From CAWINH01 sp963837425 (GTDB lineage Bacteria > Chloroflexota > Limnocylindria > QHBO01), in the NCBI GenBank assembly GCA_963837425.1, contig CAWINH010000006.1, positions 682,001 through 746,000 of the forward strand: DNA of 64,000 bases, written 5' to 3'. Within the stretch, counting starts at the first letter, position 1. Each line of letters begins with the position of its first letter. The position numbers and the translations under genes are program-made. The notes beneath the pieces are model-generated. The model ran no database searches and was not told the DNA's origin. It worked only from the letters and a program-made list of their open reading frames with translations. Below are positions 9,556 to 18,169 of the stretch, in pieces.

Positions 9556-10086
9556 CTACCGCCAGGTCCCGGGCTCCGGTCCGGACCCCCTCTCCTGCTG
9601 CCCGGCGGCCATGGCGGCGTCGATGATGCGCCACGCCTCGTCGACACCGAGCCAGCCTGAGACATCGGTCTGGCGCCCCTCGAGCTCCTTGTAGGTCGCA
9701 AAGAAGTTCTCGATCTCCCGGAGCCGATGCGGGCTGAGGTCATCCAGGCTGGCCGCCTCGTCCCAGCGCGGATCATCGTGGGCGACGGCCAGGACCTTGT
9801 AGTCGTGTCCCTTGTCGTCGGCCATGTCGAGGACGCCCATCGGGCGGGCGCGGACGACGCAGCCCGGGAAGGTCGGCTCGCTGATTATCACCAGGACGTC
9901 GAGGGGGTCGCCGTCGTCTGCGAGGCTGCCGTCTATGAAGCCGTAATCGCAGGGGTAGTGAACGCTGCTGTAAAGGACCCGGTCAAGCACGAAGCGGTGC
10001 CGAGCGTGGTCGTATTCGTACTTGTTCCGGCTGCCCGAGGGGATCTCGACCGTGACCTCGATGGGATCCGGCTGCTCGCTGGCCAT
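9556..10086 (-). CDS. ppa: Inorganic pyrophosphatase, family I
   Basis: Hydrolyses pyrophosphate to two phosphates, pulling biosynthetic reactions forward. Family I signatures are present: EIPSGSRNKYEYD near residue 13, YPCDYGFI near 44, and the metal-binding DDGDPLDVLV near 57. The C-terminal half carries HRLREIENFFATYKELEG, typical of the hexameric bacterial enzyme. I chose the start at 10086, giving MASEQPDPIEV and 176 residues; a start six codons upstream at 10104 is also open. The stop of the decayed wec remnant lies only 43 nt upstream of this start. Confidence 0.95.
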   Translation of the reverse strand: MASEQPDPIEVTVEIPSGSRNKYEYDHARHRFVLDRVLYSSVHYPCDYGFIDGSLADDGDPLDVLVIISEPTFPGCVVRARPMGVLDMADDKGHDYKVLAVAHDDPRWDEAASLDDLSPHRLREIENFFATYKELEGRQTDVSGWLGVDEAWRIIDAAMAAGQQERGSGPEPGTWR

Positions 10087-10128
10087 GGCGGGAGTATGCG
10101 GCATCGGTGCCCGGCCGTTGCGGTCGGG

Positions 10129-10511
10129 CTACGGGTTCTCCGCGTCCGGCAAATCCTGCAGCAGCGTGTCAACGATGCGCCCTGCCGCGCGCCCATCGCC
10201 GTAGACGGTGCGACCGGCTTCAGCCATCGCCGTACGGGCGATCGAGTCGTCGAGCAGGCGCCCGGTCTCGGCCCGAAATGCGCGACGTGAATCGCCTCGA
10301 TCGGCGCGCCGGCTGTGGCCAGCGCCTCGCGCTGCGTTTTGGTGGTGCCGACCGGACAGGTCGACTCGATGATCACGAGGTTGGCGGAGCGGAGGAGGGG
10401 GGCGACCGAGCGCACCGCGGCGAAGACATGGTCGAGGTCTGCCGAGCAGGGTGCTGGTTGGCAGTCCGATGTATCCGAGCCCAACGATGCAGACCCGGGA
10501 GTCTCGCTCAT
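10129..10511 (-). pseudogene. Remnant of nucleotide-sugar dehydrogenase (WecC-like) joined to a WecB-like C-terminus
   Basis: Beginning at ATG 10511 the strand reads, after a one-base shift, RVCIVGLGYIGLPTS, the NAD-binding start of UDP-ManNAc dehydrogenases. It then jumps directly to DLDHVFAAVRSVAPLL and IIESTCPVGTT, which in intact enzymes lie about 70 residues further on, so a stretch is deleted. After AIHVAHF the similarity ends, and in another frame YGDGRAAGRIVDTLLQDL follows, the C-terminal signature of UDP-GlcNAc 2-epimerases, stopping at 10129-10131. The ATG overlaps the stop of the upstream wecG-like remnant, preserving the original operon junction. No functional protein is expected. 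Confidence 0.7.
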
Positions 10512-10855
10512 TGCAGGCGGCCTGCCGCTCGCGAGACGGCGAACTTGAGGAGCGCCGGCGCCCGCCTCAGCAGTCGAGGATCGCGCACGAGCTGATAGGC
10601 CCATTCCTGGCCCATGCGCTGGATCACACCGGGGGCGCGCGGCTTGCGGCCAGCGAGCACTTCGAAGCTGCTCTTGTGGCGATCCCATTCCGACCAGCAC
10701 GATCTGGGTTCGCACCCTTCGGATGCCCCTCCCGGTGGTCGAGCTTGAGCTCCGGTGCCGTTTGCGCAGTGTCTGTGCCACCGTCTCGATGACCGGTCGT
10801 TCCGCGCCGACCAGGAAGTGAGCCCGCGGATCGTCCCTCTGGGAAATGCCTCGGA
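10508..10855 (-). pseudogene. Remnant of WecG/TagA/CpsF-family glycosyltransferase
   Basis: Recognisable blocks in order are VIETVAQTLRKR, VLVGMGSPQEQ, VLAGRKPRAPGVIQRMGQEW and AYQLVRDPRLLRR, ending at TGA 10508-10510. Intact family members (ManNAc or ManNAcA transfer to lipid-linked GlcNAc) have about 30 residues between the GSPxQE motif and FLAGxxxRAP; here these are missing and the two blocks abut in different frames. The N-terminal half is absent. This is deletion decay rather than a single base error. It is the first gene of a wecG-wecC-wecB order on the minus strand. Confidence 0.65.
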
Positions 10856-10984
10856 TGCCCGTTCGTGCGGGGTCCGGCCAGAGTCGTCGCGCTCATCGGG
10901 CCCAGAGTTAGCCGCGTCGTGGTTGCCATGCGGACGGTCGCGACGGCAGGTGCGCGCCCCGCCGATTGGCTACCCTAGGCCGCG

Positions 10985-12082
10985 GTGCGGATCCTTGTCG
11001 TCTCCAGCCTGTACCCCGATCGGCGGCAACCGGCGTTCGGTACCTTCGTGTGGGTACACGTCAACGCCCTGCGACGAGCAGGCGCGGAGGTTCAGGTGGC
11101 GGCAATCCATGGCATTCCAGTGCACACCGCGGTCCTCCGAAAGTATTTGCAGTTGCTGTTGCGAGCCACGAGGCTCTTGCTGGCACGGATGCGACGCGAC
11201 GCCCGCCCGCAGATCGTGGAGGCCCACCTTGCATACCCCACCGGCCTCATCGCCTGGCCGCTGGCCCGCATCTGCGGCGCCCGGCTTGTCCTGTATTGTC
11301 ACGGGGCGGATGTCCGCGAAGCCGGTCAGCGGTCTCGACTCCACAGGTTCCTTTCGACGCTTGTCTTCCGTCGGGCCGATCTCTTGGTGGCGAACAGCCG
11401 ATCCACCACCGCCGTGCTGACCGGGACCTACGGCATCGAACCCGAGCGGATCGCGACCTGGAGTCCGGGTATCGACACCGACCTGTTTCGCGCGATGCCG
11501 GACGTCGAACGAGCGGGCAATCGACTGCTGTACGTGGGCCGCCTTGACCGCGAGAAGGGAGTCCACGTGCTGATCGATGCCATGGCAAAGCTCCGCGACC
11601 CTGGGCTCAGCATCCGTATTGTCGGGGCTGGCCCCGAGCGTGAGGCGCTCGAGACGATCGCCCGGGACCGCCAGCTAACGGTGGAGTTCGCCGGCGGGCT
11701 CCCTCCCGTGGACGTCGCCCGCGAGATGGCGCAGGCTTCAGTCCTCGTGGTGCCGTCCGTCTACGCCGAACCTCTCGGCCTCGTGGCGCTCGAGGGGATG
11801 GCGACCGGGGCCCTTGTTATCGCATCGAGGGCGGGCGGGCTAGCCGAGATCGCGGAGGACGGCGTCAATTCCTGGCTGGTGCCGCCGGGGGATGCGGCCG
11901 CCCTCGCCGAGCGCATCAGGCATGCGTTCTCTGTGCTGGCCGATCCGGATGCCGCGGAACGCATACGTCGCGCCGCGGCCGCCCGGGCCGCGGAGCACGA
12001 CGTCTATACCTTGGCCACCACGAAGATCGCGGCCTACGGAACGCTGCTGGCCGACGGCGTGCAGCCGCCAGGGACTGCATGA
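10985..12082 (+). CDS. Glycosyltransferase family 4
   Basis: 365 residues with a two-Rossmann GT-B layout. The N-terminal domain starts ILVVSSLYPDRRQPAFGTFV, the common opening of GT4 enzymes. The C-terminal nucleotide-sugar-binding domain has LLYVGRLDREKGVHVLIDA near 180 and the E-x7-E motif in AEPLGLVALEGMATG near 260, marking a retaining enzyme. It probably transfers a sugar to a lipid-linked glycan on the cytoplasmic side. GTG at 10985 is used because it gives a family-typical start directly. It is the first intact gene of the glycan locus; the next ORF begins 34 nt downstream, so co-transcription is likely. Donor and acceptor are unknown. Confidence 0.9.
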   Translation: MRILVVSSLYPDRRQPAFGTFVWVHVNALRRAGAEVQVAAIHGIPVHTAVLRKYLQLLLRATRLLLARMRRDARPQIVEAHLAYPTGLIAWPLARICGARLVLYCHGADVREAGQRSRLHRFLSTLVFRRADLLVANSRSTTAVLTGTYGIEPERIATWSPGIDTDLFRAMPDVERAGNRLLYVGRLDREKGVHVLIDAMAKLRDPGLSIRIVGAGPEREALETIARDRQLTVEFAGGLPPVDVAREMAQASVLVVPSVYAEPLGLVALEGMATGALVIASRAGGLAEIAEDGVNSWLVPPGDAAALAERIRHAFSVLADPDAAERIRRAAAARAAEHDVYTLATTKIAAYGTLLADGVQPPGTA

Positions 12083-12116
12083 TGCGCGGCGCCTCCCGCA
12101 TGCGAGTGAAGGACTG

Positions 12117-13577
12117 ATGGCCGTCGGACCGGCTGTCGCGCTGATCGCCGCGATATGCGGCACCGCGTTCATCGCGGCTCGCGCGATCTCCTCGCGAAGC
12201 GGCTGGGCGCCGGCGGGCCCCCTCGTCCTGCTTGCCGCCGCGCCTGTCGTTCCGACGGTCCAGATCGGATTCCACCTGTCGACGGACGACCTGGTACCGA
12301 TTGTCGGCCTGGGGCTGCTGATCGTCCAGGCGCCGCTCCCGAGGCTCTCGAAGAACACGCTGTGGCTGATCGCGCTCGCGGCGTTGGCCGTGGCAACGGC
12401 GGCGCGTGCCGTGTCTTCCATCGTCAACACTGCCGACCTCGGCGCGGTAGCCGCCATGCTGGCCGAGGGAGTCGGCCGCCCGGTCTTTCTGGTTGCGACC
12501 GCGGCCTACGTGGCCTGGATGCGGCCCGACACGCGCCGCCGAGAGTGGGTGGTGGCAATCCTCGCCGCCGTTGGGACCTTCGAGGCGGCGTTCAGCCTCA
12601 TCGCCCTGGCGGTGCCGAACCCCTGGAACTTGGCCGTGCAGCCGATCCGTGAGTTCGAAACGCTCGGGGGATGCCCGGGCCGGCTGAGCGGAACGCTTGG
12701 TCTGTCGGCCAATCACCTGGGCGCGGTCTTCGTCCTCACCGTCCCGCTGGCTCTCGGCCTGGCGATCCGAGGAGTGCGCTGGCGCCGATGGGGTTGGGGG
12801 GCTGCGTCGGGCGTCCAGGCAGCGGCGCTGGCCCTCACCTTCACGCGGTCCTCGATCCTGTTGGTGCTCGGGGCGTCCCTCTTGTTCCTCCTGTACCACC
12901 GGCAGTTCCTGCTGGCCCTGGGCTTTTTAGCGAGCGCGGCAGCGACCTTCATTCTCGTGACCTCGGTAGCGTGCCATTCACCCGGGTACGTGCCGCCGCC
13001 CGGCCAAACGCCTCAGCCGACGCCGAGCTCGCCGGAGTCCTCACCGGGTCCCGGGGACGTCGCGCTCATTGACCGCTTTGGCGACGGCAACGACCGGCTC
13101 GCCCTCTGGTACTCGAGCGCGCGGATCATGCTTGATCACCCGTGGGTAGGCGTTGGCATTGGGCAGACTCCGAACGTCCTGCGGGCTGATCCATCCCGCT
13201 ACGTCGACACCCCCTACGGAGTAGCTACCAACTCGGCTCACAACACGATCCTCCTGGCCGGCGCTGAGACAGGGGTGCCGGGCGCTCTCGCCACGCTGGT
13301 CCTGAACGTTGTCCTGGCTCTGGCCGGACTGCTCTGGATCGGGCGCGGAAGAGGACCGCGGGTCCTGTACAGTGCGGCCGGCTTCGCGCTCCTCGCTTAT
13401 CTCGTGCAAGGCATGGTGAACAACCTGTTCACCGTCCCCGCCACGTCAATCCTCCTGGCGGTCCTGGTCGGAGCCTTCGCCAGCAGGGAGGCGCCGAGGA
13501 ACACCCCCGGCAGCGACCATGCGGCGTCCCCGTATACTCCGGCCATGCCACCCGCAGGAGAGGGAGGAGGGTCGTGA
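12117..13577 (+). CDS. O-antigen ligase/polymerase-like (Wzy-type) membrane protein
   Basis: 486 residues with at least ten hydrophobic segments. A long extracytoplasmic loop around residues 290-400 contains a Pro-rich stretch (CHSPGYVPPPG) and the family region DHPWVGVGIGQTP followed by AHNTILLAGAETGVPG, as in Wzy_C/RfaL-like proteins. These polymerise undecaprenyl-linked repeat units or ligate the finished chain outside the membrane. ATG 12117 is chosen because the segments upstream are GC-rich read-through from the previous gene. Its stop overlaps the GTG of gmd (GTGA), indicating translational coupling. Whether it is polymerase or ligase cannot be told from sequence alone; with a flippase present, a polymerase is more likely. 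Confidence 0.82.
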   Translation: MAVGPAVALIAAICGTAFIAARAISSRSGWAPAGPLVLLAAAPVVPTVQIGFHLSTDDLVPIVGLGLLIVQAPLPRLSKNTLWLIALAALAVATAARAVSSIVNTADLGAVAAMLAEGVGRPVFLVATAAYVAWMRPDTRRREWVVAILAAVGTFEAAFSLIALAVPNPWNLAVQPIREFETLGGCPGRLSGTLGLSANHLGAVFVLTVPLALGLAIRGVRWRRWGWGAASGVQAAALALTFTRSSILLVLGASLLFLLYHRQFLLALGFLASAAATFILVTSVACHSPGYVPPPGQTPQPTPSSPESSPGPGDVALIDRFGDGNDRLALWYSSARIMLDHPWVGVGIGQTPNVLRADPSRYVDTPYGVATNSAHNTILLAGAETGVPGALATLVLNVVLALAGLLWIGRGRGPRVLYSAAGFALLAYLVQGMVNNLFTVPATSILLAVLVGAFASREAPRNTPGSDHAASPYTPAMPPAGEGGGS

Positions 13578-14596
13578 AGCGAGCGCTCGTCACCGGGATC
13601 ACCGGCCAGGACGGCTCCTACCTGGCGGAGCTCCTGCTCGACAAGGGCTACGAGGTCCACGGTCTAATCCGGCGCTCGAGCTCAATCTCGACCGGCCGTA
13701 TCGACCACCTCTACACCGATCCGCACGATCGGGCGCGCCCCCTCTTCCTCTACTACGGCGACCTCTCCGACTCGTCGTCGCTGATCAACACGCTGAACAA
13801 GATCAAGCCGGACGAGGTCTACAACCTCGGCGCGCAGAGCCACGTGAAGGTCAGCTTCGAGATGCCCGAGTTCACCGCCGATACCGCGGGCATGGGGAAC
13901 CTCCGCCTCCTCGAAGCCATCCGCCACGCGGATTGGCCGGTCCGCTTCTACCAGGCCGGCAGCAGCGAGATGTTCGGGAAGGTCGCCGAGTCGCCGCAGA
14001 ACGAGCTGACGCCGTTCCACCCCCGAAGCCCGTACGCCGTGTCGAAAGTGTTCGCGCACTGGATGACCGTCCAGTACCGCGAGGCGTACGACCTGTTCGC
14101 CTGCAACGGGATCCTCTTCAACCACGAGAGCCCGCGCCGCGGCGAGACGTTCGTGACCCGGAAGATCACGCGCGGGATCGCGGCGATCCTCGCCGGCAAA
14201 GAACAGAAGCTATACCTAGGCAACCTCGACGCGAAGCGGGACTGGGGCTATGCACCCGAGTACGTCGAGGCAATGTGGCTGATGCTGCAGCAGGACCGCC
14301 CGCGCGACTACGTAATCGCCACCGGCGAAGCGCACAGCGTCCGGGAGTTCGTCGAGGAGGCGTTCCGCCTCGTAGGTCTCGACTGGGAGGATCACGTCGA
14401 GATCGACGCTCGCTACTTCCGGCCGACGGAGGTCGACGAGCTGCTCGGAGACCCGTCGGACGCGGCCAATGAGCTCGGTTGGCGATCGAAGACGACCTTC
14501 AAGGAGCTCGTCCGGATCATGCTGCGCGCCGACCTTGAGGCGGAGGGCAGCGGTGCCGATCGGATGCTGATCGACACCGCCGCCCCCAAGGCATGA
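13574..14596 (+). CDS. gmd: GDP-mannose 4,6-dehydratase
   Basis: Converts GDP-mannose to GDP-4-keto-6-deoxymannose, the first step to GDP-L-fucose and related 6-deoxyhexoses. 340 residues. NADP-binding TGITGQDGSYLAELL opens the protein, followed by LIRRSS, which reads phosphate of NADP. The catalytic set is QAGSSEMFG near 130 and SPYAVSKVFAHW near 155 (Y-x3-K), and YLGNLDAKRDWG near 215 is diagnostic for the family. The GTG start overlaps the polymerase stop, and the stop overlaps the start of fcl, so the two GDP-fucose genes are coupled. Confidence 0.96.
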   Translation: MKRALVTGITGQDGSYLAELLLDKGYEVHGLIRRSSSISTGRIDHLYTDPHDRARPLFLYYGDLSDSSSLINTLNKIKPDEVYNLGAQSHVKVSFEMPEFTADTAGMGNLRLLEAIRHADWPVRFYQAGSSEMFGKVAESPQNELTPFHPRSPYAVSKVFAHWMTVQYREAYDLFACNGILFNHESPRRGETFVTRKITRGIAAILAGKEQKLYLGNLDAKRDWGYAPEYVEAMWLMLQQDRPRDYVIATGEAHSVREFVEEAFRLVGLDWEDHVEIDARYFRPTEVDELLGDPSDAANELGWRSKTTFKELVRIMLRADLEAEGSGADRMLIDTAAPKA

Positions 14597-15534
14597 GCAG
14601 CTTCTGGTCCGGCCGGCGGGTCATGGTCACCGGGGGCCATGGCTTTCTAGGCCGCTCGGTCACCGAGAAGCTCACCGCGCGTGGCGCAAGCGACATCTTC
14701 GCCCCGCGGAGCGCGGACTACGACCTCAGGACCGCGGACGGGATCAGTCGCGCCCTGGCCGAGGCGGAACCCAACCTCATCATCCACCTGGCGGCGGTCG
14801 TGGGCGGCATCGGCGCCAACCGGGAGAACCCGGGGCGCTTCTTCTACGACAACGCGATCATGGGGATCCAGCTCATCGAGCAGGCTCGGCTGGCCCGTGC
14901 TGAGAAGTTCGTGACCGTTGGGACGGTGTGCGCCTATCCGAAGTTCACGCCGGTTCCCTTTCGGGAGGACGACCTGTGGAACGGCTACCCGGAGGAGACG
15001 AACGCGCCGTACGGCCTCGCGAAGAAGATGCTTCTCGTGCAGGGCCAAGCGTACCGGCAGCAGTACGGGTTCAATGCGATCCACCTGATCCCGGTCAACC
15101 TCTACGGGCCCGGCGACAACTTCGATCCGCGGAGCTCGCATGTCATCCCAGCGCTGATCAAGAAGTGCGTTGACGCTCGCGACTCAGGGGCGGAGAGCAT
15201 CGAGGTCTGGGGGACGGGTTCGGCGTCGCGGGAATTCCTGTACGTGGAGGACGCCGCGGAGGGTGTCGTGCTCGGCGCGGAACTCTACGAAGGAGCCGAC
15301 CCAGTGAATCTGGGGACCGGTACGGAGATCACGATCCGGGACCTGGTCGAGCTGATCGCTCGCCTGACCGAGTTCCGTGGCCAGATCAGGTGGGATGCCT
15401 CGAAGCCGGATGGTCAGCCGCGGCGCGCCCTGGACACCTCTCGCGCACGAGATCGCTTCGGGTTCCTCGCCCGGATCGACTTCGAAGAGGGGCTGCGCCG
15501 AACTATCGACTGGTACGCGACCCATCAGCGCTGA
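14593..15534 (+). CDS. fcl: GDP-L-fucose synthase (epimerase/reductase)
   Basis: Performs the 3,5-epimerisation and 4-reduction of the Gmd product to GDP-L-fucose. 313 residues, normal length. Features are the Rossmann motif VTGGHGFLGRSV at 12-23, AAVVGGIGANRENP near 70, VGTVCAYPKFTPVPF near 110 and the catalytic APYGLAKKMLL near 138 (Y-x3-K). The ATGA overlap with gmd confirms the operon. Together the two genes indicate L-fucose, or a close 6-deoxy derivative, in the surface glycan made by this locus. Confidence 0.95.
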   Translation: MSSFWSGRRVMVTGGHGFLGRSVTEKLTARGASDIFAPRSADYDLRTADGISRALAEAEPNLIIHLAAVVGGIGANRENPGRFFYDNAIMGIQLIEQARLARAEKFVTVGTVCAYPKFTPVPFREDDLWNGYPEETNAPYGLAKKMLLVQGQAYRQQYGFNAIHLIPVNLYGPGDNFDPRSSHVIPALIKKCVDARDSGAESIEVWGTGSASREFLYVEDAAEGVVLGAELYEGADPVNLGTGTEITIRDLVELIARLTEFRGQIRWDASKPDGQPRRALDTSRARDRFGFLARIDFEEGLRRTIDWYATHQR

Positions 15535-15574
15535 GGTGGAAAAGGAACGCGCCCGGCCGGGACGTCCTGAGCCG

Positions 15575-16657
15575 ATGGCGACGCCACTGCCCGCCGCCCC
15601 AGCCGCGCGCCTGAACGCGGTCCAGCTCCGGTTTCGGGATCAGCTGCTCGAGAAGCTCGCCGATGGCCAATACCACCTGGAGGCCGCCTCGCGGTGCCCG
15701 TGCGGAGCTCCAGGGGGCGAGCTCGTCGCGTCCGCCGATCGGTTCGGAGTGCCGATCGGCGTGGTCCTCTGCCAGATCTGCGGCCTGCTGCGCACCACGC
15801 CGCGTCTCGCAGCCGGTGATCTGCCCGCGTTCTACGAGCAGGAGTATCACGGCCTGCATATGGGGATCGAGCGACCCTCCGCAACCACGGCGCTCTTCAG
15901 GCGCGGTCAAGGGGAGACGGTCTACCGGTTCCTGCGCCCATATCTCCCAAGCGGCCAGTTGCACGTTGCGGAGATCGGCGCGGGGGCGGGAAGCGTGCTG
16001 CGTGAGTTCGCCGAAGCGTCCCGGGCGGATGGCATCGCCACCACGCTCTCCGGCTGCGAGTACGCCGCCGAGTTCGTGGAGGTGGGCCGCCGGCTGGGCA
16101 TCGACATGCGCCAGGGCGGGATCGGAGCGCTGCGCGGCATCGACCAGCCTCACGTCCTGATCCTCAGCCACGTCGTCGAGCACTTTGCCGACCTGGGTGA
16201 CGAGCTCTCGGCGATCCGAGGTCTCGTCGGTGACAAGACGCTGGTCTACGTCGAGGTGCCGGGCATCTATGCCATCCACCGCAAGCCCGAATACGAATTC
16301 GAATTTGCGCAGTACCTCACGCTGGCGCACACCTTCCACTTCGTGCTGGGCACGCTGCGCGAGGCGATGGCTCGCGCCGGATTCCGATACGTCACGGGTG
16401 ACGAGGAGGCGCGCACCGTATTCCAGGCCGGACGTGATCCGTCTGTGCTACCCGGCAGGGAGGCCCGCGCGGTGATGATCTCCGGGTACCTCGAGTGGCT
16501 CCGCGCCGATCGATTGCTGAAGGTCCGGCGCGCGGTTCTCCGGGGTCGCCGGACGACGAGACGTGCGGCGCGGACCGCCGTGCGTGCCATGGCCGGGGAA
16601 CGCGGGATGAGGGTGGTGCGAGGCCTGCTCCGCCGTGAGGGTGCACCGCGCCAGTGA
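15575..16657 (+). CDS. SAM-dependent methyltransferase with N-terminal zinc-binding motif
   Basis: 360 residues from ATG 15575. The N-terminal 70 residues hold a CPCG...CQICG pair, a likely zinc site seen in methyltransferases of sugar and polyketide clusters. The SAM-binding motif VAEIGAGAGSVLREFAE lies near residue 128, and LILSHVVEHFADL, an acidic and His-containing post-motif, near 190. The C-terminus is basic and arginine-rich. By context it should methylate a sugar or a growing glycan in the cytoplasm. It could be a C- or O-methyltransferase; the zinc-motif class includes both. The stop overlaps the GTG of the flippase gene. Confidence 0.82.
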   Translation: MATPLPAAPAARLNAVQLRFRDQLLEKLADGQYHLEAASRCPCGAPGGELVASADRFGVPIGVVLCQICGLLRTTPRLAAGDLPAFYEQEYHGLHMGIERPSATTALFRRGQGETVYRFLRPYLPSGQLHVAEIGAGAGSVLREFAEASRADGIATTLSGCEYAAEFVEVGRRLGIDMRQGGIGALRGIDQPHVLILSHVVEHFADLGDELSAIRGLVGDKTLVYVEVPGIYAIHRKPEYEFEFAQYLTLAHTFHFVLGTLREAMARAGFRYVTGDEEARTVFQAGRDPSVLPGREARAVMISGYLEWLRADRLLKVRRAVLRGRRTTRRAARTAVRAMAGERGMRVVRGLLRREGAPRQ

Positions 16658-18147
16658 GTCGCGAGCGGATGGCGGGAGATCGCGAGCGCGGCGCCAGAAG
16701 TGGCGCGAGGGCTGCTCGGGGCTCCTCGACCTACGCGGCAGCCGCATTTCTCCAGCGCGGCATCGGCTTCCTCATGCTGCCGATCTACACCCGCGCCCTC
16801 ACGCCGGCCGAATACGGCCAGCTGGCGGTGGTGCTGACCGTCGCGACCGCGGCGGGAACGCTGCTCTCGTTCGGCCTCGAGACCGCCATCTTCCGCACAT
16901 GGTTCCAGATGGCGGGCAATCCGCGAGACCGCGAACGATTCGTGAACAGCGTTGGCCTGTTCCTGCTCGTGGTCCCGGGCGTGATCACGCTGGTGCTCAT
17001 CGTCACGCTAGGACCGACGATCGGGGCTGCCTTCTCGGTCCCGGCTGGGACCCTGGCCATAGGCCTTGCAGCCATCGTTGTGGGGACGGTGGCAACGACG
17101 CTGCCGATGGCGCTGGTACGCGCGCAGGAGCGCTTGCGCGCGTATCTGCTGCTGACGGCCATCTTCGTCGTAAGCGATACAGCCTTGATGGTTTGGCTCG
17201 TCGTCTTAGTCCCGGGAGGCATTTATGGATGGCTCGTCGCAACGCTCGCCAGCTACGCGGTGCTCCTCGTTGCCGGCTTGCTCGTCCTGGGGCATCGTTG
17301 GACCGGATCCTTCGAGTGGCGCCACCTCCGCTTCGCGCTGGCTTTCGGTCTGCCGCTGCTGCCGCATGCGATTTCGCACTGGGCCTTGTCGCTTTCTGAC
17401 CGAGCGGTGCTCGGCGCGTTCGTCTCACCGAACGAGGTCGGGGTCTACAACCTCGCCTACCAGCTCGCGCTGCCGATCAGCATCCTCACGGTTGCCCTGC
17501 ACCAGGGAGTCATGCCGCTCTACGCGCACGCGTCCGCGGAAGCATCGGTGCGGCGCGAGCTCTCATTGGTGGTGACGAACCAGATCTTCGTGACGGTGTA
17601 CCTGGGCTTGGGCGCGGCTCTCCTCGGGCCGCCTTTCGTCCTGATCGTCATGCCCGCCGCATATGCCCACGCCGCGGACGCGCTACCGTGGATTGGATGG
17701 GGCCTCACCGCATTCGGCCTGTACCTGATCCCCATGGACGCGATCACCGTGATGGCGGGGCGGACACGATGGGTCTGGATCGCGACAGTGGTCGCGGCCG
17801 CCGCGAACATCACCCTCAATCTGCTACTGGTCCCGAGGTACGGCATGCTGGCCGCCGCCTGGGATACGGCGATCGCATACCTGGTGTTGCTTGTTGCTAT
17901 CTACGGCTACATGCTGCGCGTGACGGAGTCGCGGGTCTCCTACGAGTGGACCAGGATCCTGCTGGGGACTGGCACGATCGTGGCCTCCCTCGCGTTGGGT
18001 ATCATTGTCACGCCAGGCGGTAGCCCCGAGGCGGCGTTCGTCATTCGTAGCCTGATTCTCGTCGTCGCGCTGATCGTCATGTGGAGAATCGCGCGCTGGC
18101 ACCGATCGTATGACGCGGGTCGGCCGCTCAGGGAGACGACGCCCTAG
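16654..18147 (+). CDS. Polysaccharide flippase (Wzx/MATE-like MOP superfamily)
   Basis: 497 residues, about 14 predicted membrane helices and a short basic N-terminus, the standard Wzx layout. The opening GSSTYAAAAFLQRGIGFLML and the PIYTRALTPAEYGQL motif are typical of the polysaccharide-synthesis branch. It should flip undecaprenyl-diphosphate-linked repeat units to the outer leaflet, where the Wzy-like protein extends them. The GTG start overlaps the methyltransferase stop. With fcl, gmd, wzy and the transferases it completes a Wzx/Wzy-type export route. Confidence 0.9.
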   Translation: MSRERMAGDRERGARSGARAARGSSTYAAAAFLQRGIGFLMLPIYTRALTPAEYGQLAVVLTVATAAGTLLSFGLETAIFRTWFQMAGNPRDRERFVNSVGLFLLVVPGVITLVLIVTLGPTIGAAFSVPAGTLAIGLAAIVVGTVATTLPMALVRAQERLRAYLLLTAIFVVSDTALMVWLVVLVPGGIYGWLVATLASYAVLLVAGLLVLGHRWTGSFEWRHLRFALAFGLPLLPHAISHWALSLSDRAVLGAFVSPNEVGVYNLAYQLALPISILTVALHQGVMPLYAHASAEASVRRELSLVVTNQIFVTVYLGLGAALLGPPFVLIVMPAAYAHAADALPWIGWGLTAFGLYLIPMDAITVMAGRTRWVWIATVVAAAANITLNLLLVPRYGMLAAAWDTAIAYLVLLVAIYGYMLRVTESRVSYEWTRILLGTGTIVASLALGIIVTPGGSPEAAFVIRSLILVVALIVMWRIARWHRSYDAGRPLRETTP

Positions 18148-18169
18148 CCCGCAGGACAGGGAGTTGCCG

